Of a stretch of 64,000 bases of DNA, positions 62,913 to 64,000 are shown in pieces. A program made the translations under genes and the position numbers. The number at the start of each line of letters is the position of its first letter. The first letter of the stretch is position 1. The stretch spans positions 310,001 to 374,000 of the forward strand of contig NZ_JAAGXA010000001.1 of NCBI RefSeq assembly GCF_010686755.1, read 5' to 3'. The notes under the pieces were generated by a model. It searched no databases. It saw only the letters and a list, made by a program, of their open reading frames with translations, and was not told the origin of the DNA. The stretch comes from Nocardioides zeae (GTDB lineage: Bacteria > Actinomycetota > Actinomycetes > Propionibacteriales > Nocardioidaceae).

Positions 62913-63010
62913 CTCGGGTAGGTGTCACCTGTCATCGGCGAGGGGTCTCGACCGGTGCAGGTGCAGCAGAAGGACGTCCGGCGTCGTGGTCGACAGCCAT
63001 GGGAGGAAAC

Positions 63011-63442
63011 GTGCCGCTCTCCGAGGAAGAGCTGCGGATGCTCGAGCAGATGGAGCGCGCCCTCCTGGCCGAGGATCCGAAGTTCGCGTCGACCCTGCGG
63101 GGCTCGCGCATGGCCGGCAGCGTCCGCCGCCGGATCATCCTGTCGTCGACCGGGTTCGTCATCGGTATCGCGCTCCTGATGACGGGCGTGGTCGCCCGCC
63201 AGGAGATCGTCGGCATCGTCGGCTTCCTCGTCATGCTCGGCGCTGCCGTCTTCGGTCTCACCGCGCTGCGTGCCCGCCATGCGGTGCCCGACACCCCGGA
63301 GCAGGCGCTGCAGGCCAGCCAGGGCCTCACGGTCATCGACGGCGGCCGTCGTCCGCGCCGCCAGCGCGCCCCGCGCGGGTCCGGCTCGTTCATGGAGCGC
63401 ATGGAGCAGCGGTGGCGCCGACGCCGCGAGGGCGGCTACTGA
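63011..63442 (+). CDS. DUF3040 family membrane protein
   Basis: A 143-residue protein: PLSEEELRMLEQMERALLAEDPKFASTLRGS (in parts) is the DUF3040 N-terminus, followed by two membrane helices (~42-60 and ~66-85) and an Arg-rich C-terminus. GTG 63011 lies five bases after GGAGG and gives the usual N-terminus; ATG 62999 would add four residues and overlaps that ribosome site. The family neighbours mraZ/dcw genes in actinobacteria; function unknown. Confidence 0.85.
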   Translation: MPLSEEELRMLEQMERALLAEDPKFASTLRGSRMAGSVRRRIILSSTGFVIGIALLMTGVVARQEIVGIVGFLVMLGAAVFGLTALRARHAVPDTPEQALQASQGLTVIDGGRRPRRQRAPRGSGSFMERMEQRWRRRREGGY

Positions 63443-63474
63443 GCCCACCCGGGCCCACCACCCACGACCAGACC

Positions 63475-63506
63475 GAACGCCCCCGGCCCTCCGGCCGGGG
63501 GCGTTC
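63475..63506. terminator. Bidirectional hairpin after the DUF3040 gene
   Basis: Perfect 14-bp stem GAACGCCCCCGGCC with complement (63475-63488 and 63493-63506), loop CTCC. Between convergent genes; arms resemble those at 40043-40081. Confidence 0.85.
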
Positions 63507-63540
63507 CGCGTTCCGCCTCGTTCCGCCCCGCCCCGACCCG

Positions 63541-63589
63541 GGGTCGTGGTGCCGCGCCGCCGGAAAGTGGGGGCCTCACACCACGACCC
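63541..63589. repeat. Inverted repeat beside the terminator
   Basis: Arms GGGTCGTGGTG and complement (63541-63551 and 63579-63589), 27-base loop containing GGAAAGTG, the complement of the CACTTTCC word in the palindromic repeats at 31.7 and 58.2 kb. Confidence 0.65.
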
Positions 63590-63634
63590 GGGGCGGGCGC
63601 GGGGCGGGCGCGGGAGGGGGACGACGGGGCGCGG

Positions 63635-64000
63635 TCAGCGCCGCGCCAGCTCCTCCTCGTCGGAGCCGCCGACCACCTCGGGCGCGGTCGTCGCGGGCGC
63701 CTCGGCGCCGAGGCCGGGCTCCCCGCCGCGCCGCTCGCGTCGACCCGCGAGGACGGAGGTGGGCAGCCAGCGGGCGCGGCGAGCGCCGCCGCGGCCGGCG
63801 AGGCGGCCGTCCGCGAACGCACGCGCGTCGCTCCACGCCGCGTCGTCCTGAGCGCTCGCCCCCGACCCGGACGAGGCCGGGGCGTCGACCGAGCCGACCG
63901 CGGGAGGTGCGTAGCGGGCCAGCTCGAGGCGCGTGACGAGCCGCTCGAGGGGCGCGAGCGCCGCGCCGTCAGGAACCGGGCGTGCGTCCGGCCCGGTGCT
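63635..64000 (-). CDS. C-terminal end of a TgpA/DUF3488-type transglutaminase-like protein (5' part outside window)
   Basis: A frame open to the window edge on the minus strand, 121 codons to the TGA at 63635. The visible part has LERLVTRLELARYAPP and ARAFADGRLAGR...ARWLPTSVLAG, typical of the extreme C-terminus of the multi-membrane DUF3488/transglutaminase protein, then a Glu-rich tail. In actinobacteria this gene follows moxR and DUF58 next to the dcw cluster, matching DUF3040 and dinB as neighbours. The transglutaminase domain is not in view. Confidence 0.6.
   Translation of the reverse strand, partial: STGPDARPVPDGAALAPLERLVTRLELARYAPPAVGSVDAPASSGSGASAQDDAAWSDARAFADGRLAGRGGARRARWLPTSVLAGRRERRGGEPGLGAEAPATTAPEVVGGSDEEELARR

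Overview
The window is a chromosomal segment of a very high G+C actinobacterium, most likely a member of the Propionibacteriales (Nocardioides-like). The grounds are the G+C content, the frequent GTG starts, the MtrAB-LpqB operon, Rv3235-, DUF3107-, DUF5719- and SAV_6107-type families found only in actinobacteria, and a long ribosome hibernation factor. It is dense, mostly housekeeping sequence. I see no tRNA, rRNA, insertion sequence, prophage or CRISPR array. Gene order recalls three separate Mycobacterium tuberculosis neighbourhoods joined together (from memory): the Rv3206-Rv3265 region (1-22 kb and 34-42.5 kb), the Rv1224-Rv1232 region (22.7-26 kb) and the Rv2165-Rv2178 region (47.5-64 kb).

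Layout: 1-9.4 kb holds envelope and sugar functions (C-terminus of a membrane glycosyltransferase, DUF5719, phosphomannomutase, Trm112-like protein, SIS isomerase-like protein), a DUF808 membrane protein and S-adenosylhomocysteinase. 9.5-20.5 kb holds mtrA-mtrB-lpqB, comF, a probable structured leader or non-coding RNA, hpf, an orphan response regulator, a YcaQ/AlkX-type DNA glycosylase and secA. 20.6-26 kb (mostly minus strand) has an Rv3235-like protein, a LysM protein, tatB, mrp, a DUF1003 protein and a soluble MgtE-N/CBS protein. 26-29.4 kb carries twin Ser/Thr kinases. 29.5-37.4 kb carries a MaoC dehydratase, DUF2332, DUF885, histidine phosphatase, DUF6758, PHP phosphoesterase, SDR and an orphan ParA. 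37.5-42.5 kb carries a DEAD-box helicase, ferritin-like protein, DUF3107, TetR and MoeZ. 42.6-47.5 kb is a more variable stretch (secreted serine protease, alkyltransferase-like protein, response regulator, coiled-coil protein, amino-acid permease). 47.5-64 kb carries DAHP synthase, threonine aldolase, endonuclease IV, a PASTA kinase next to an Rv2175c-like DNA-binding protein, a polyprenyl synthase, metF, a phytoene-desaturase-like oxidoreductase, a secreted nuclease, a LexA-box-preceded methyltransferase-dinB pair, DUF3040 and the C-terminus of a TgpA-like transglutaminase.

Regulation that can be read directly: at least eighteen genes have a -10-like hexamer (TAnnnT or CAnnnT) ending 6-8 bases before the start codon, which predicts leaderless mRNAs and decides many starts. 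Perfect or near-perfect GC-rich hairpins sit between several gene pairs. One 34-bp palindrome contains a full SOS box.

The most interesting items are a ~400-base non-coding stretch upstream of hpf that may be a raiA-type RNA, a two-copy palindromic repeat family (31.65 and 58.18 kb), several other long inverted repeats in gene junctions, a dinB whose catalytic Asp is replaced by Glu, and a leaderless 14-codon leader ORF overlapping the DUF808 gene.
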